Shown: positions 18,649-26,058 of the stretch, piece after piece
How positions within the stretch are numbered: position 1 is the first letter of the stretch
How the letters are laid out: each line of letters starts with the position of its first letter
From: Streptomyces vietnamensis
GTDB taxonomy: Bacteria; Actinomycetota; Actinomycetes; Streptomycetales; Streptomycetaceae
Assembly: GCF_000830005.1 (NCBI RefSeq)
Contig: NZ_CP010407.1
Location: 1,898,501-1,962,500, forward strand
Direction of reading: 5' to 3'
Length of the DNA stretch: 64,000 nt
The notes under the pieces: model-generated
The model's input: the letters and a program-made list of their open reading frames with translations, nothing else
Told to the model about the DNA's origin: nothing
Databases searched by the model: none
Program-made: the position numbers and the translations under genes

Positions 18649-19319
18649 TTGACGGCCGCCCTCTTCTCCTCGACGAGGGTGACGACGCACTCGATGACCT
18701 GGTCCAGGGTGAGCTCGGTGGTGTCGACCTCGACGGCGTCGCCGGCCTTGGCGAGCGGGGAGGTCTTGCGGCTGGAGTCGGCCGCGTCCCGCTTGATCAG
18801 GGCTTCCTTCGTCGCGTGCACGTCGACGCCCTTGAGCTCGCCGGAGCGGCGGGCGGCACGGGCCTCGGGCGAGGCCGTGAGGAAGATCTTCAGGTCGGCG
18901 TCCGGCAGGACGGTGGTGCCGATGTCCCGGCCCTCGACGACGATGCCGGTCTCGGCGCTGCGGGCGATGGACCGCTGCAGCTCCGTGATCAGGCTCCGCA
19001 CCTCGGGGACGGCGCTGACGGCGCTGACCTTGGAGGTGACCTCTTCGGTCCGGATCGGCCCGGAGGCGTCGGCACCGTCGACGGTGATGGTGGGCCGGGC
19101 CGGGTCGGTGCCGGAGACGATGACCGGCTTGGACGCGGCGTTCGCGACGGCCTCGGCGTCGGTGACGTCGACGCCGTTGCTGATCATCCACCAGGTGATC
19201 GCCCGGTACTGGGCGCCGGTGTCGAGGTAGTTCAGCCCCAGCTTGGCGGCGACCGCCTTCGAGGTGCTGGACTTGCCCGTGCCGGAGGGCCCGTCGATGG
19301 CGACGATCACGGATTCCAC
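18645..19319 (-). CDS. cmk: (d)CMP kinase
   Basis: The 224-residue cytidylate kinase has P-loop GPSGTGKSS at residues 10-18, [15 protein letters not shown] for CMP binding, and [10 protein letters not shown] later. It phosphorylates CMP and dCMP in pyrimidine nucleotide synthesis. Starts at GTG 19319 with AAGG upstream. First gene of the cmk-plsC-der run; the preceding 471-bp gap holds composite element copy 2. Confidence 0.96.
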   Translation of the reverse strand: MESVIVAIDGPSGTGKSSTSKAVAAKLGLNYLDTGAQYRAITWWMISNGVDVTDAEAVANAASKPVIVSGTDPARPTITVDGADASGPIRTEEVTSKVSAVSAVPEVRSLITELQRSIARSAETGIVVEGRDIGTTVLPDADLKIFLTASPEARAARRSGELKGVDVHATKEALIKRDAADSSRKTSPLAKAGDAVEVDTTELTLDQVIECVVTLVEEKRAAVK

Positions 19320-19499
19320 GGTGGGAACACCTTCCTGGGGTGAGCGGTAGGGCCCGGCGGTTTGCGGGGGACCCCCACAAGGTTACCGAGTCCCCGGCAC
19401 CCATTCGGCCCCGCCCATCGCGGGCCCACACCCGGCCGGGCGCCGCCCACCCCCGTGTGGGACCCGCACCCACCACCGCGTGGCCCCGCGCCCGCTGCC

Positions 19500-19700
19500 G
19501 TGTGGGCAATCGTCCCGCAGGGCGGGACGGGTGGGCACACGGGACGGCGCCCCCAGCCGGGCCTAGGCTCCCGCGCCTGGACCCGCACCACGACCGCGTC
19601 GTCACCTGGGTGCGGGTTCAGGCGCGGGGAGCTCGGGCGCCGCTAAGGGCGCCGTCCGTTGTGCCCACCCGTCCCGCCCCAGCGGAACGATTGCCCACAA
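19500..19700 (-). repeat. Composite palindromic element, copy 2
   Basis: The left core is 19500-19540 (GTGTGGGC...GTCCCGC / GCGGGAC...GCACAC, one base shorter in the loop). The right core is 19659-19700 (TTGTGCCC...GTCCCGC / GCGGAAC...CCACAA, with one unpaired change). The middle stem CGCGCCTGGACCCGCACC has a single mismatch. The orientation is opposite to copies 1 and 3. It fills most of the gap between tyrA (stop 19791) and cmk (start 19319); nothing else coding was seen there. Confidence 0.85.
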
Positions 19701-19790
19701 CGGGGGCGGCGGCGCCGTTCGTGCGGGTGGGCACCGCCCCGTGCGGGCGCCGCCCACAACGGGGCGCGGGCCTACAACGGGTGGCGGGGT

Positions 19791-20879
19791 TCAGCTCGTG
19801 CGGAGGGACCAGCCTCGTTCCTGCAGCGCCGCGCCCAGCGGACCCGCCGCCGACGGCTCCACCATCAGCTGGACCAGACCCGCCTGCTGCCCCGTCGCGT
19901 GCTCGATGCGGACGTCCTCGATGTTGACGCCCGCCCGCCCCGCGTCGGCGAAGATGCGGGCGAGCTCGCCCGGCTGGTCGCTGATGAGGACGGCGACGGT
20001 CTCGTAGGCCTTGGGCGCGGCACCGTGCTTGCCGGGAACGCGGGCCCGCCCCGCGTTCCCGCGCCGCAGCACGTCCTCGACCCCCGTCGCACCGTCGCGG
20101 CGTTCGTCCGCCGAGGCGGACTGGAGGGCCCGCAGCGCGCGCACGGTCTCGTCGAGGTCGGCGGCGACGCCGGAGAGGACGTCGGCGACGGGCCCGGGGT
20201 TGGCGGAGAGGATCTCGACCCACATGCGCGGGTCGGAGGCCGCGATCCGGGTGACGTCGCGGATGCCCTGCCCGCAGAGCCGTACGGCGGACTCGTCGGC
20301 CTCCTCCAGGCGCGCGGCGACCATCGAGGACACCAGCTGCGGGGTGTGGGAGACGAGGGCCACGGCCCGGTCGTGGGCGTCGGCGTCCATGACGACGGGG
20401 ACGGCCCGGCAGAGGGCGACGAGCTCCAGGGCGAGGTTGAGGACCTCGGTGTCGGTGTCCCGGGTCGGGGTGAGGACCCAGGGCCGGCCCTCGAAGAGGT
20501 CGGCGGTGGCGGCGAGCGGGCCGGACCGCTCCTTGCCGGACATGGGGTGGCTGCCGATGTACGCGGTGAGGTCGAGGCCCAGCGCCTCCAGCTCCCGCTT
20601 CGGGCCGCCCTTGACGCTGGCCACGTCCAGGTAGCCGCGGGCCAGGCCGGCCTTCATGGCCTCGGCGAGGGTGGCGGCCACGTGCGCCGGGGGCACGGCG
20701 ACGACGACGAGGTCCACGGGGCCTTCGGGGGCCTCGTCGGTGCCCGCGCCGAGCGCGGCGGCCGTGCGGGCGCGCGCCGGGTCGTGGTCGCGCAGGTGGA
20801 CGCTGACGCCCCGGCCCGCGAGGGCGAGGGCGGCGGAGGTGCCGATCAGGCCGGTACCGATGACGAGCGCTGTTCTCAC
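19791..20879 (-). CDS. tyrA: Prephenate dehydrogenase
   Basis: The 362-residue enzyme has an N-terminal Rossmann motif (VIGTGLIGTS, residues 6-15), the substrate signature GSHPMSGKE and SHTPQLVSS. The helical dimer domain is followed by an ACT regulatory domain at about 285-355 (VAVLISDQPGELARIFADAGRAGVNIEDVRIEH), suggesting feedback by tyrosine. It converts prephenate to 4-hydroxyphenylpyruvate. GTG start at 20879 overlaps the aroH stop (GTGA). Confidence 0.96.
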   Translation of the reverse strand: MRTALVIGTGLIGTSAALALAGRGVSVHLRDHDPARARTAAALGAGTDEAPEGPVDLVVVAVPPAHVAATLAEAMKAGLARGYLDVASVKGGPKRELEALGLDLTAYIGSHPMSGKERSGPLAATADLFEGRPWVLTPTRDTDTEVLNLALELVALCRAVPVVMDADAHDRAVALVSHTPQLVSSMVAARLEEADESAVRLCGQGIRDVTRIAASDPRMWVEILSANPGPVADVLSGVAADLDETVRALRALQSASADERRDGATGVEDVLRRGNAGRARVPGKHGAAPKAYETVAVLISDQPGELARIFADAGRAGVNIEDVRIEHATGQQAGLVQLMVEPSAAGPLGAALQERGWSLRTS

Positions 20880-21238
20880 TGGGCGATGTCCTTGCGCAGG
20901 GCGGCCGCGGCACCGAGGTAGACGTGCGCGATCCGGGACTTGGGCAGTTCGGTCTCGACGTGGGCGAGGAGCCGGACGACCCTCGGCATCGCACCCTCGA
21001 TGTCGAGTTCCTGTGCGCAGATCAGGGGGACGTCGACGATCCCGATGTGCCGGGCCGCGGCGGCGGGGAAGTCGCTGTGCAGATCGGGCGTGGCCGTGAA
21101 CCAGATGCTGATGAGGTCCTCGGTGGTGAGCCCGTTGCGTTCGAGGACGGCGGTGAGCAGCTCCTCGACCTGCTCGCGCATGTGTCCGGCCTCGTCCCGC
21201 TCCAGCTGGACGGCTCCTCGGACCGCTCGTACCGCCAC
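20876..21238 (-). CDS. aroH: Chorismate mutase, AroH class
   Basis: The 120-residue protein matches the trimeric AroH fold: N-terminal AVRAVRGAVQLERDEAGHM with the active-site Arg, central FTATPDLHSDFPAAAARHIG, and PLICAQELDIEGAMPRVVRLLAH. It makes prephenate from chorismate, feeding the TyrA encoded directly downstream by a 4-bp overlap. The pair forms a tyrosine branch operon. Confidence 0.95.
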   Translation of the reverse strand: MAVRAVRGAVQLERDEAGHMREQVEELLTAVLERNGLTTEDLISIWFTATPDLHSDFPAAAARHIGIVDVPLICAQELDIEGAMPRVVRLLAHVETELPKSRIAHVYLGAAAALRKDIAQ

Positions 21239-21299
21239 GTCGTACTCCTTCGCCTGCGCCAGTGCTCCGTTCAGCCTAGTCAGCGGCGGGGACGGCGCG

Positions 21300-21338
21300 C
21301 CGTGGCGCCCGCCCTCCGAGACGGGGCGGGCGCCACGG
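21300..21338 (-). terminator. Hairpin terminator after the YidB-like gene
   Basis: CCGTGGCGCCCGCCC (21300-21314) pairs perfectly with GGGCGGGCGCCACGG (21324-21338). It lies just past the stop at 21352 on the minus strand and upstream of aroH. Confidence 0.8.
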
Positions 21339-21351
21339 ACTCCACACGCGG

Positions 21352-21765
21352 TCAGAGCTGCTGCCGGCGGATGATCTCCTCCAGGGAGGCGCCCTGGGGC
21401 AGCGAACCGTTCGGGGTCAGCTTGTCGACGGCCTGCGGCAGCGACTGCGCGATCTCGTCGGCGGCCTGCTCCGGGCTGACGCCGGCGTCCGCCGCGACCT
21501 TCTGGAGGGTGTCGTCGGGGAGGGCCCCGGCGATCTGGGCGCCGCTGACGGCCTGGTTCTCGCCGGTGCCGACCCAGGACTGGGCCTGGTCGGTGAGACC
21601 GGCCTTGGTGAGCATGTCGAGAAGGCCGCCGAGCGGGTTCGAGCCGTTGCCTCCTCCCCCGAGGGCCCCGAGCAGGGCGCCGAGGATGTTGCCGCCGCCG
21701 CCCTGCCCGCCTGCGCCGCCGAGGAGGCCCCCGAGGAGACTGCCGAGATCGTTGCCACCCGCCAT
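21352..21765 (-). CDS. YidB/DUF937-family protein
   Basis: From ATG 21765 (AGGCAGGA upstream) the product is 137 residues. A Gly/Leu-rich N-terminal third (DLGSLLGGLLGGAGGQGGGG) leads into a helical DUF937/YidB domain (LDMLTKAGLTDQAQSWVGTGENQAVSGAQIAGALPDDTLQKVA) that ends with GASLEEIIRRQ. No signal peptide. Function is unknown across the family. It is transcribed divergently from the Rieske gene. Confidence 0.85.
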   Translation of the reverse strand: MAGGNDLGSLLGGLLGGAGGQGGGGNILGALLGALGGGGNGSNPLGGLLDMLTKAGLTDQAQSWVGTGENQAVSGAQIAGALPDDTLQKVAADAGVSPEQAADEIAQSLPQAVDKLTPNGSLPQGASLEEIIRRQQL

Positions 21766-21888
21766 GGTCCTGCCTTTCGTCCGGTACGGAACACGCCCAA
21801 TGTCACCCGAACCGGGGTGTTCCGCCACTCGGGGTAGTGGGCGGCCGTGTTGCGGTCCCGGCGCGTGGTGCGCGGCGAAGCTGGCGGC

Positions 21889-22347
21889 ATGACTTCACGC
21901 GCCACGACACGTCGTACCGTCCTGTTGGCCGCGGCGGCTCTGACGACGGCCTGCGGCTCGGACGGCGGGGGCGGCGGCGGTACGAGCACGAGCGCCCCGG
22001 CCACCAGCGAACCGGCCACCAGCGAACCGGCCCCGACCAGTACGGCCGCTCCGAGCGGTGGCGCTCCCCTGGCCAGGACCTCCCAGATCCCGGTCGGCGG
22101 CGGCACGGTCTTCGCGAAGGAGAAGGTGGTCGTGACGCAGCCGACGGCGGGCGAGTTCAAGGCGTTCTCGGCGATCTGCACCCACCAGGGCTGCACGGTG
22201 AACAAGGTCGAGGACGGCACGATCGACTGTCCCTGCCACGGCTCCAAGTACCGCATCGCCGACGGGTCGGTGGCGGCCGGCCCGGCCCCTCGCCCCCTCC
22301 CGGCCGAGCAGATTATTGTCTCGGGGGAAACGATCACTCTCGCGTAA
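21889..22347 (+). CDS. Rieske [2Fe-2S] lipoprotein
   Basis: The 152-residue protein opens with a twin-arginine-like signal (TTRRTVLLAAAAL) and a lipobox (LTTAC), then a Ser/Thr/Pro-rich linker with TSEPATSEPA. The C-terminal Rieske domain has both cluster ligands: CTHQGC and CPCHGSKY. Likely an exported electron carrier folded before Tat export and anchored by lipid. ATG 21889 is chosen because the signal starts there. An 11-bp gap separates it from the next gene. Confidence 0.9.
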   Translation: MTSRATTRRTVLLAAAALTTACGSDGGGGGGTSTSAPATSEPATSEPAPTSTAAPSGGAPLARTSQIPVGGGTVFAKEKVVVTQPTAGEFKAFSAICTHQGCTVNKVEDGTIDCPCHGSKYRIADGSVAAGPAPRPLPAEQIIVSGETITLA

Positions 22348-22357
22348 TCTGCCGGGC

Positions 22358-23041
22358 ATGACTCCGGAAGAGCTGGTGCGCGAGCACACGATCTACTCCT
22401 GCGTGATGGGCTCGCGCGCCTTCGGTCTGGCGACCGAGGACAGCGACACGGACGTACGGGGCGTGTATCTCGCCCCGACGCCGCTCTTCTGGCACTTCGA
22501 CAAGCCCCCGGCGCACGTGGAGGGCCCGGGCGAGGACCAGTTCAGCTGGGAGCTGGAACGCTTCTGCGAGCTCGCCCTGCGCAACAACCCGAACGTCCTG
22601 GAATGCCTCCACTCCCCCGTGGTCGAGCACGTCGACGACTGGGGCCGCGAGCTCCTCTCCCTGCGCGGCGCCTTCCTGTCCCGCCGGGCCCACCAGACCT
22701 TCGTCCGGTACGCGGTCGGCCAGCGCCGCAAGCTGGACGCGGACGTCCGCCAGTACGGGCATCCGCGCTGGAAGCACGCCATGCACCTGCTGCGGCTCCT
22801 CACCAGCTGCCGCGACCTGCTGCGCACGGGCGAGCTCCGCATCGACGTGGGCGAGGACCGCGACCGCCTCCTCGCGGTCAAGCGCGGCGAGGTGTCCTGG
22901 CCGGAGGTGGAGTCCTGGATGAACCGCCTCCAGGAGGAGGCGGACCGCGCCCACGACACGACCCCCCTCCCCGCCGCCCCGGACACACCCCGGATCCAGG
23001 ACTTCCTGACCCGCGCCCGCCGCGCCTCCGCCCTGGCCTAG
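22358..23041 (+). CDS. RlaP-like nucleotidyltransferase (DNA polymerase beta superfamily)
   Basis: The 227-residue protein begins with the nucleotidyltransferase pattern GSRAFGLATEDSDTDVRGV (residues 19-37): the G-S loop and two metal-binding Asp in D-T-D. This fits the PF10127 group named for a predicted RNA-repair nucleotidyltransferase. The C-terminal helical half may bind substrate. It probably transfers a nucleotide to RNA, protein or a small molecule; the target is unknown. It converges on the ADP-ribosylglycohydrolase gene with 7 bp between stops. ATG 22358 sits 10 bp after the Rieske stop. Confidence 0.8.
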   Translation: MTPEELVREHTIYSCVMGSRAFGLATEDSDTDVRGVYLAPTPLFWHFDKPPAHVEGPGEDQFSWELERFCELALRNNPNVLECLHSPVVEHVDDWGRELLSLRGAFLSRRAHQTFVRYAVGQRRKLDADVRQYGHPRWKHAMHLLRLLTSCRDLLRTGELRIDVGEDRDRLLAVKRGEVSWPEVESWMNRLQEEADRAHDTTPLPAAPDTPRIQDFLTRARRASALA

Positions 23042-23048
23042 CTCTGGC

Positions 23049-24080
23049 TCACGCGTCCCAGAGCGCGCCGAAGGTCAGCAGGTCGCTGCGGTACTCGACG
23101 CGCTCCTCCCACTCCTTCGGCCAGGCGTCCGCGCCGAGGTGGGCGCCGGCGAAGGCGCCCGCGAGGGCGGCGATCGAGTCGGAGTCGCCGCGCGTGCAGG
23201 CCGCGCGGCGCAGGGCGGTGAGGGGCTCGTCGGGGAAGAGCAGGAAGCAGAGCAGGCCGGTCGCGAGGGCCTCCTCGGCGATCCAGCCGTCGCCGGTGTA
23301 CTCGCAGGGGTCGAGCTCCGGGTCGGCCGTGCGCTGGACGGCGTCGAGGCGCTCCAGGACGGCCAGGCACTCGTCCCAGCCCCGCTGGACGAAGTGGAGT
23401 GCGCTGGGGTCCTGGGAGCGGGTCCACAGGTCGCCGAGCCAGTGCTCGTGGTAGCGGGAGCGGTTCTCGTACGCGTACGAGCGCAGCTGCCCGACGAGCC
23501 CGGCCGGGTCCACGCCCTGCGCGAGCAGGTACACGGCGCGGGCGGTGAGGTCGGAGGCGGCGAGCGCGGTGGGGTGACCGTGGGTCAGGCCCGACTGGAG
23601 CTGCGCGGCACCGGCCCGCTGCTCCTCGCTGAGCCCGGGGACCAGCCCGATGGGCGCGACCCGCATGTTGGCGCCACAGCCCTTGGAGTGGATCTGGCTG
23701 GCGTCCTGCCAGGGCCGGTCGCCGTCGAGGAGCATGCAGGCGCGCAGGCAGGTGTTGCCGGGGGCGCGGTTGTTCTCCGGGGAGTGGTACCAGTCGACGA
23801 ACTCGTCGCGTACGGGCCTGGCGAGCCGCAGCGGGGCCAGTACGCCCCGGTCCATGGCCGTGCGGATGCCACGGGCGAAGGCGAGGGTCATCTGGGTGTC
23901 GTCGGTGACGTACGCCGTGCCGTTCCTGACCGGCAGCGCCATCTGACGCCAGGGACCGACCTTGGCGAGGATCGACGGCACGTCGTTGAACTCGGTCGGG
24001 AAGCCCAGCGCGTCCCCGAGCGCGAGCCCGATCAGGGAGCCGGTCGCGGCCTGCTTGGTCGCGTGTCGTGTGAGGTTCAT
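23049..24080 (-). CDS. ADP-ribosylglycohydrolase family protein
   Basis: The 343-residue all-helical protein carries the DraG/ARH metal-site motifs: GLALGDALGFPTEF (residues 17-30), VTDDTQMTLAF (about 58-68) and a late GDSDSIAALAGAFAGA. Such enzymes remove ADP-ribose from proteins, nucleic acids or small molecules using two Mg ions. Its ATG overlaps the stop of the Nudix regulator gene (ATGA), so it is third in a coupled NAD/ADP-ribose operon. The substrate is not known. Confidence 0.92.
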   Translation of the reverse strand: MNLTRHATKQAATGSLIGLALGDALGFPTEFNDVPSILAKVGPWRQMALPVRNGTAYVTDDTQMTLAFARGIRTAMDRGVLAPLRLARPVRDEFVDWYHSPENNRAPGNTCLRACMLLDGDRPWQDASQIHSKGCGANMRVAPIGLVPGLSEEQRAGAAQLQSGLTHGHPTALAASDLTARAVYLLAQGVDPAGLVGQLRSYAYENRSRYHEHWLGDLWTRSQDPSALHFVQRGWDECLAVLERLDAVQRTADPELDPCEYTGDGWIAEEALATGLLCFLLFPDEPLTALRRAACTRGDSDSIAALAGAFAGAHLGADAWPKEWEERVEYRSDLLTFGALWDA

Positions 24081-24814
24081 GCGGGGCGTCCTTCCGGTCG
24101 CAGGAGGGGCGGGTGGAGGGTGGTGGCCCCGCCCGCCCGGTAGAGAGCGGCCGGTTTCCCCCGTCCGCCGGTGAGGCGCGGCGGTCCTTCCACGGCCTGG
24201 ACGAAGCCGGGCGTGGTGAGGACCTTGCGCCGGAAGTTGGGGCGGTCGAGTTCGACGCCCCAGACCGTCTCGTAGACCTGCCGCAGCTCGCCGAGGGTGA
24301 ACTCGGGCGGGCAGAAGGCGGTCGCGAGGCAGGTGTACTCCAGCTTGGCGCCGACCCGTTCGTGGGCGTCGGCGAGGATCCGGTCGTGGTCGAAGGCGAG
24401 GGCGCCGTGCGTCCCGTACGGGATCCACCGGGCCTGGGCCGCGTCGCCGCCGCCGCGCGGCTCGGGCGGGTCGGGTACGAGCGCGGTGAAGGCGACGGAG
24501 ACGACCCGCATCCTCGGGTCGCGGTCCGGTTCGGTGTAGGTGCGGAGCTGTTCGAGGTGGAGTCCGGCGACGGTGGCCTCGGAGAGGCCGGTCTCCTCGG
24601 CGAGTTCGCGCCGGGCGGCCCGTTCGGCGGACTCGCGGGGCAGGACGAATCCGCCGGGCAGGGCCCAGGATCCGGCGTACGGCTCCTGGCCGCGCTCGAC
24701 GAGCAGGACGTGCAGGCGCTCCTCGCGGATCGTGAGGACGGCGAGGTCGACGGTGACGGCGAACGGCTCGAAGGCGTACGGGTCGTAGCCCTCGGGGGCC
24801 TGGTGGGCGGTCAT
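24077..24814 (-). CDS. NrtR-like Nudix domain transcriptional regulator
   Basis: The 245-residue protein has an N-terminal Nudix domain (about 20-160) with an intact box: G-x5-E-x7-RELAEETGL. A C-terminal winged-helix part includes FTLGELRQVYETVWGVELDRPNFRRKVL. This is the NrtR architecture: a repressor of NAD genes released by ADP-ribose. The complete Nudix box means it could also hydrolyse ADP-ribose. Its ATG overlaps the stop of the NadR-like gene, and its stop overlaps the glycohydrolase start. The palindrome at 25905-25930 is its likely operator. Confidence 0.88.
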   Translation of the reverse strand: MTAHQAPEGYDPYAFEPFAVTVDLAVLTIREERLHVLLVERGQEPYAGSWALPGGFVLPRESAERAARRELAEETGLSEATVAGLHLEQLRTYTEPDRDPRMRVVSVAFTALVPDPPEPRGGGDAAQARWIPYGTHGALAFDHDRILADAHERVGAKLEYTCLATAFCPPEFTLGELRQVYETVWGVELDRPNFRRKVLTTPGFVQAVEGPPRLTGGRGKPAALYRAGGATTLHPPLLRPEGRPA

Positions 24815-25770
24815 CGGCGCTCCGGCAGGGGGTGGGCGAGGTACGGGCCCTCGGCGAGCAGGTGGTCGACGGCGGCGACGGCGGCCGCGAGCCGCTCCTC
24901 GTGGGGGCCGGTGAGGACGGCCGTGCGGCGGCCGGTGTGCGCGAGCTGGGTGAGGAAGCGGGCGGTCATCCAGGGCCGCAGCTGCTCCTCGTCGCCCTCG
25001 CAGGGGACGCCCCGGTGGTCGGTGAGCAGCCAGAGGTGCTGCCGGCCGTGGGCGGCGATCTCGCCGGCGGCGGGGCTGGTGGTGCCGAAGTGGCGCTCGT
25101 GCCAGATGGTGGCGGCGAAGGCGTCGGTGTCGCAGAAGAGGACGGGCGAGCCGTCCCTGGCGGCCTCCTCCTCCCGTTCGGCCCGGCGCTGGGCGATGAC
25201 GGGGAAGTCGGAGGAGCGGAGGGTGGGCTCGAACGCGCCGGGCTCGCTCCCGTACTCCGGTACGCAGCGGGTACGGGCCCAGACGCCACCGCGCCGCCGG
25301 TAGTGGTCGGCGAGGGCGCGGGCCATGGTGGTGGTGCCGGTGGACCCGGCGCCGAGGACGACGACGCGCCGGGTGAGCGCGGCCCGTACCGGCGGCTCCA
25401 GGAAGTCCCAGAAGGCGGCGGGGTCCTCGCGTACGGCGGTGTCGGAGAGGGGCGGCTCGCAGTCGACGAGGACGGTCTCGGCGCCGAGGCGGCGGCCGAG
25501 TTCGTCCCCGTACGGCTCCGAGGCGAAGACGGCGTCGACGCGCTCGGGGCCGGCGTACTCGTCGTCGACGGCGCCGGACACGAGGACGTCCGGGTGGATC
25601 TCCCGCAGCCAGGCGACCCGGTCCTCCACGGACAGGGCGTCCAGGGAGGAGCCCCGGACGAGCACCGTGACGCGCTCGCAGCGGTCGCGCGCGGTGCGGA
25701 CGAGGTGGTGGTGGCCGGCGTGCGGCGGATGGAACCCGCCGGGGACGAGGCCGTGGCCGTAACGCGTCAT
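24811..25770 (-). CDS. NadR-like bifunctional NMN adenylyltransferase / ribosylnicotinamide kinase
   Basis: The 319-residue protein has a nucleotidyltransferase half (1-150) with GGFHPPHAGHHHL, the H-x-G-H site for NMN adenylylation. A P-loop kinase half (about 155-319) begins VVLGAGSTGTTTMARALADHY. The usual GKS/T of the loop is G-T-T here, so the lysine is absent. NadR proteins convert nicotinamide riboside to NMN and then NAD. ATG 25770 is chosen because NadR homology begins there; an open extension to 25917 runs into the operator. First gene of the coupled trio. Confidence 0.88.
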   Translation of the reverse strand: MTRYGHGLVPGGFHPPHAGHHHLVRTARDRCERVTVLVRGSSLDALSVEDRVAWLREIHPDVLVSGAVDDEYAGPERVDAVFASEPYGDELGRRLGAETVLVDCEPPLSDTAVREDPAAFWDFLEPPVRAALTRRVVVLGAGSTGTTTMARALADHYRRRGGVWARTRCVPEYGSEPGAFEPTLRSSDFPVIAQRRAEREEEAARDGSPVLFCDTDAFAATIWHERHFGTTSPAAGEIAAHGRQHLWLLTDHRGVPCEGDEEQLRPWMTARFLTQLAHTGRRTAVLTGPHEERLAAAVAAVDHLLAEGPYLAHPLPERR

Positions 25771-25904
25771 GGCGTGATCCCCGCCGCGAGCAGCCTCGTC
25801 CCCTCGGTGCGCTTCGTGCGGCGCACCGGCGGGACGTCGAGACCTGGTCCACCCCCGTGGGCCCAGGTCCACCGGCTGTACACGGCGGGGCTCACCTCCG
25901 ATCT

Positions 25905-25930
25905 CTTTAAGAGTCATCCTGACTATAAAG
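25905..25930. promoter_or_regulatory. Candidate NrtR operator upstream of the NAD operon
   Basis: AT-rich palindrome with perfect core AGTCA-TCC-TGACT (25912-25924), flanked by TTTAAG on the left and ATAAAG on the right. It stands out from the GC-rich surroundings and lies 135 bp before the NadR-like start. AGTCA/TGACT half sites resemble what I recall of NrtR boxes in other bacteria; this match is not verified. Confidence 0.65.
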
Positions 25931-25992
25931 CGTCACGGTCGTCCCCCACAAGGCCCACCGGCCCTCGCCCCCCGGCCCCGGGCCCCGGACGC

Positions 25993-26031
25993 GGAGAAGC
26001 CCGTGACCGCCGGGCGGTCACGGGCTTCTCC
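25993..26031 (-). terminator. Hairpin terminator of the parA-scpAB-rluB operon
   Basis: GGAGAAGCCCGTGACCG pairs with CGGTCACGGGCTTCTCC around a 5-nt loop, 28 bp beyond the rluB stop. Confidence 0.85.
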
Positions 26032-26058
26032 GGTATGGCACCGGTACGGCAGGGGGCC

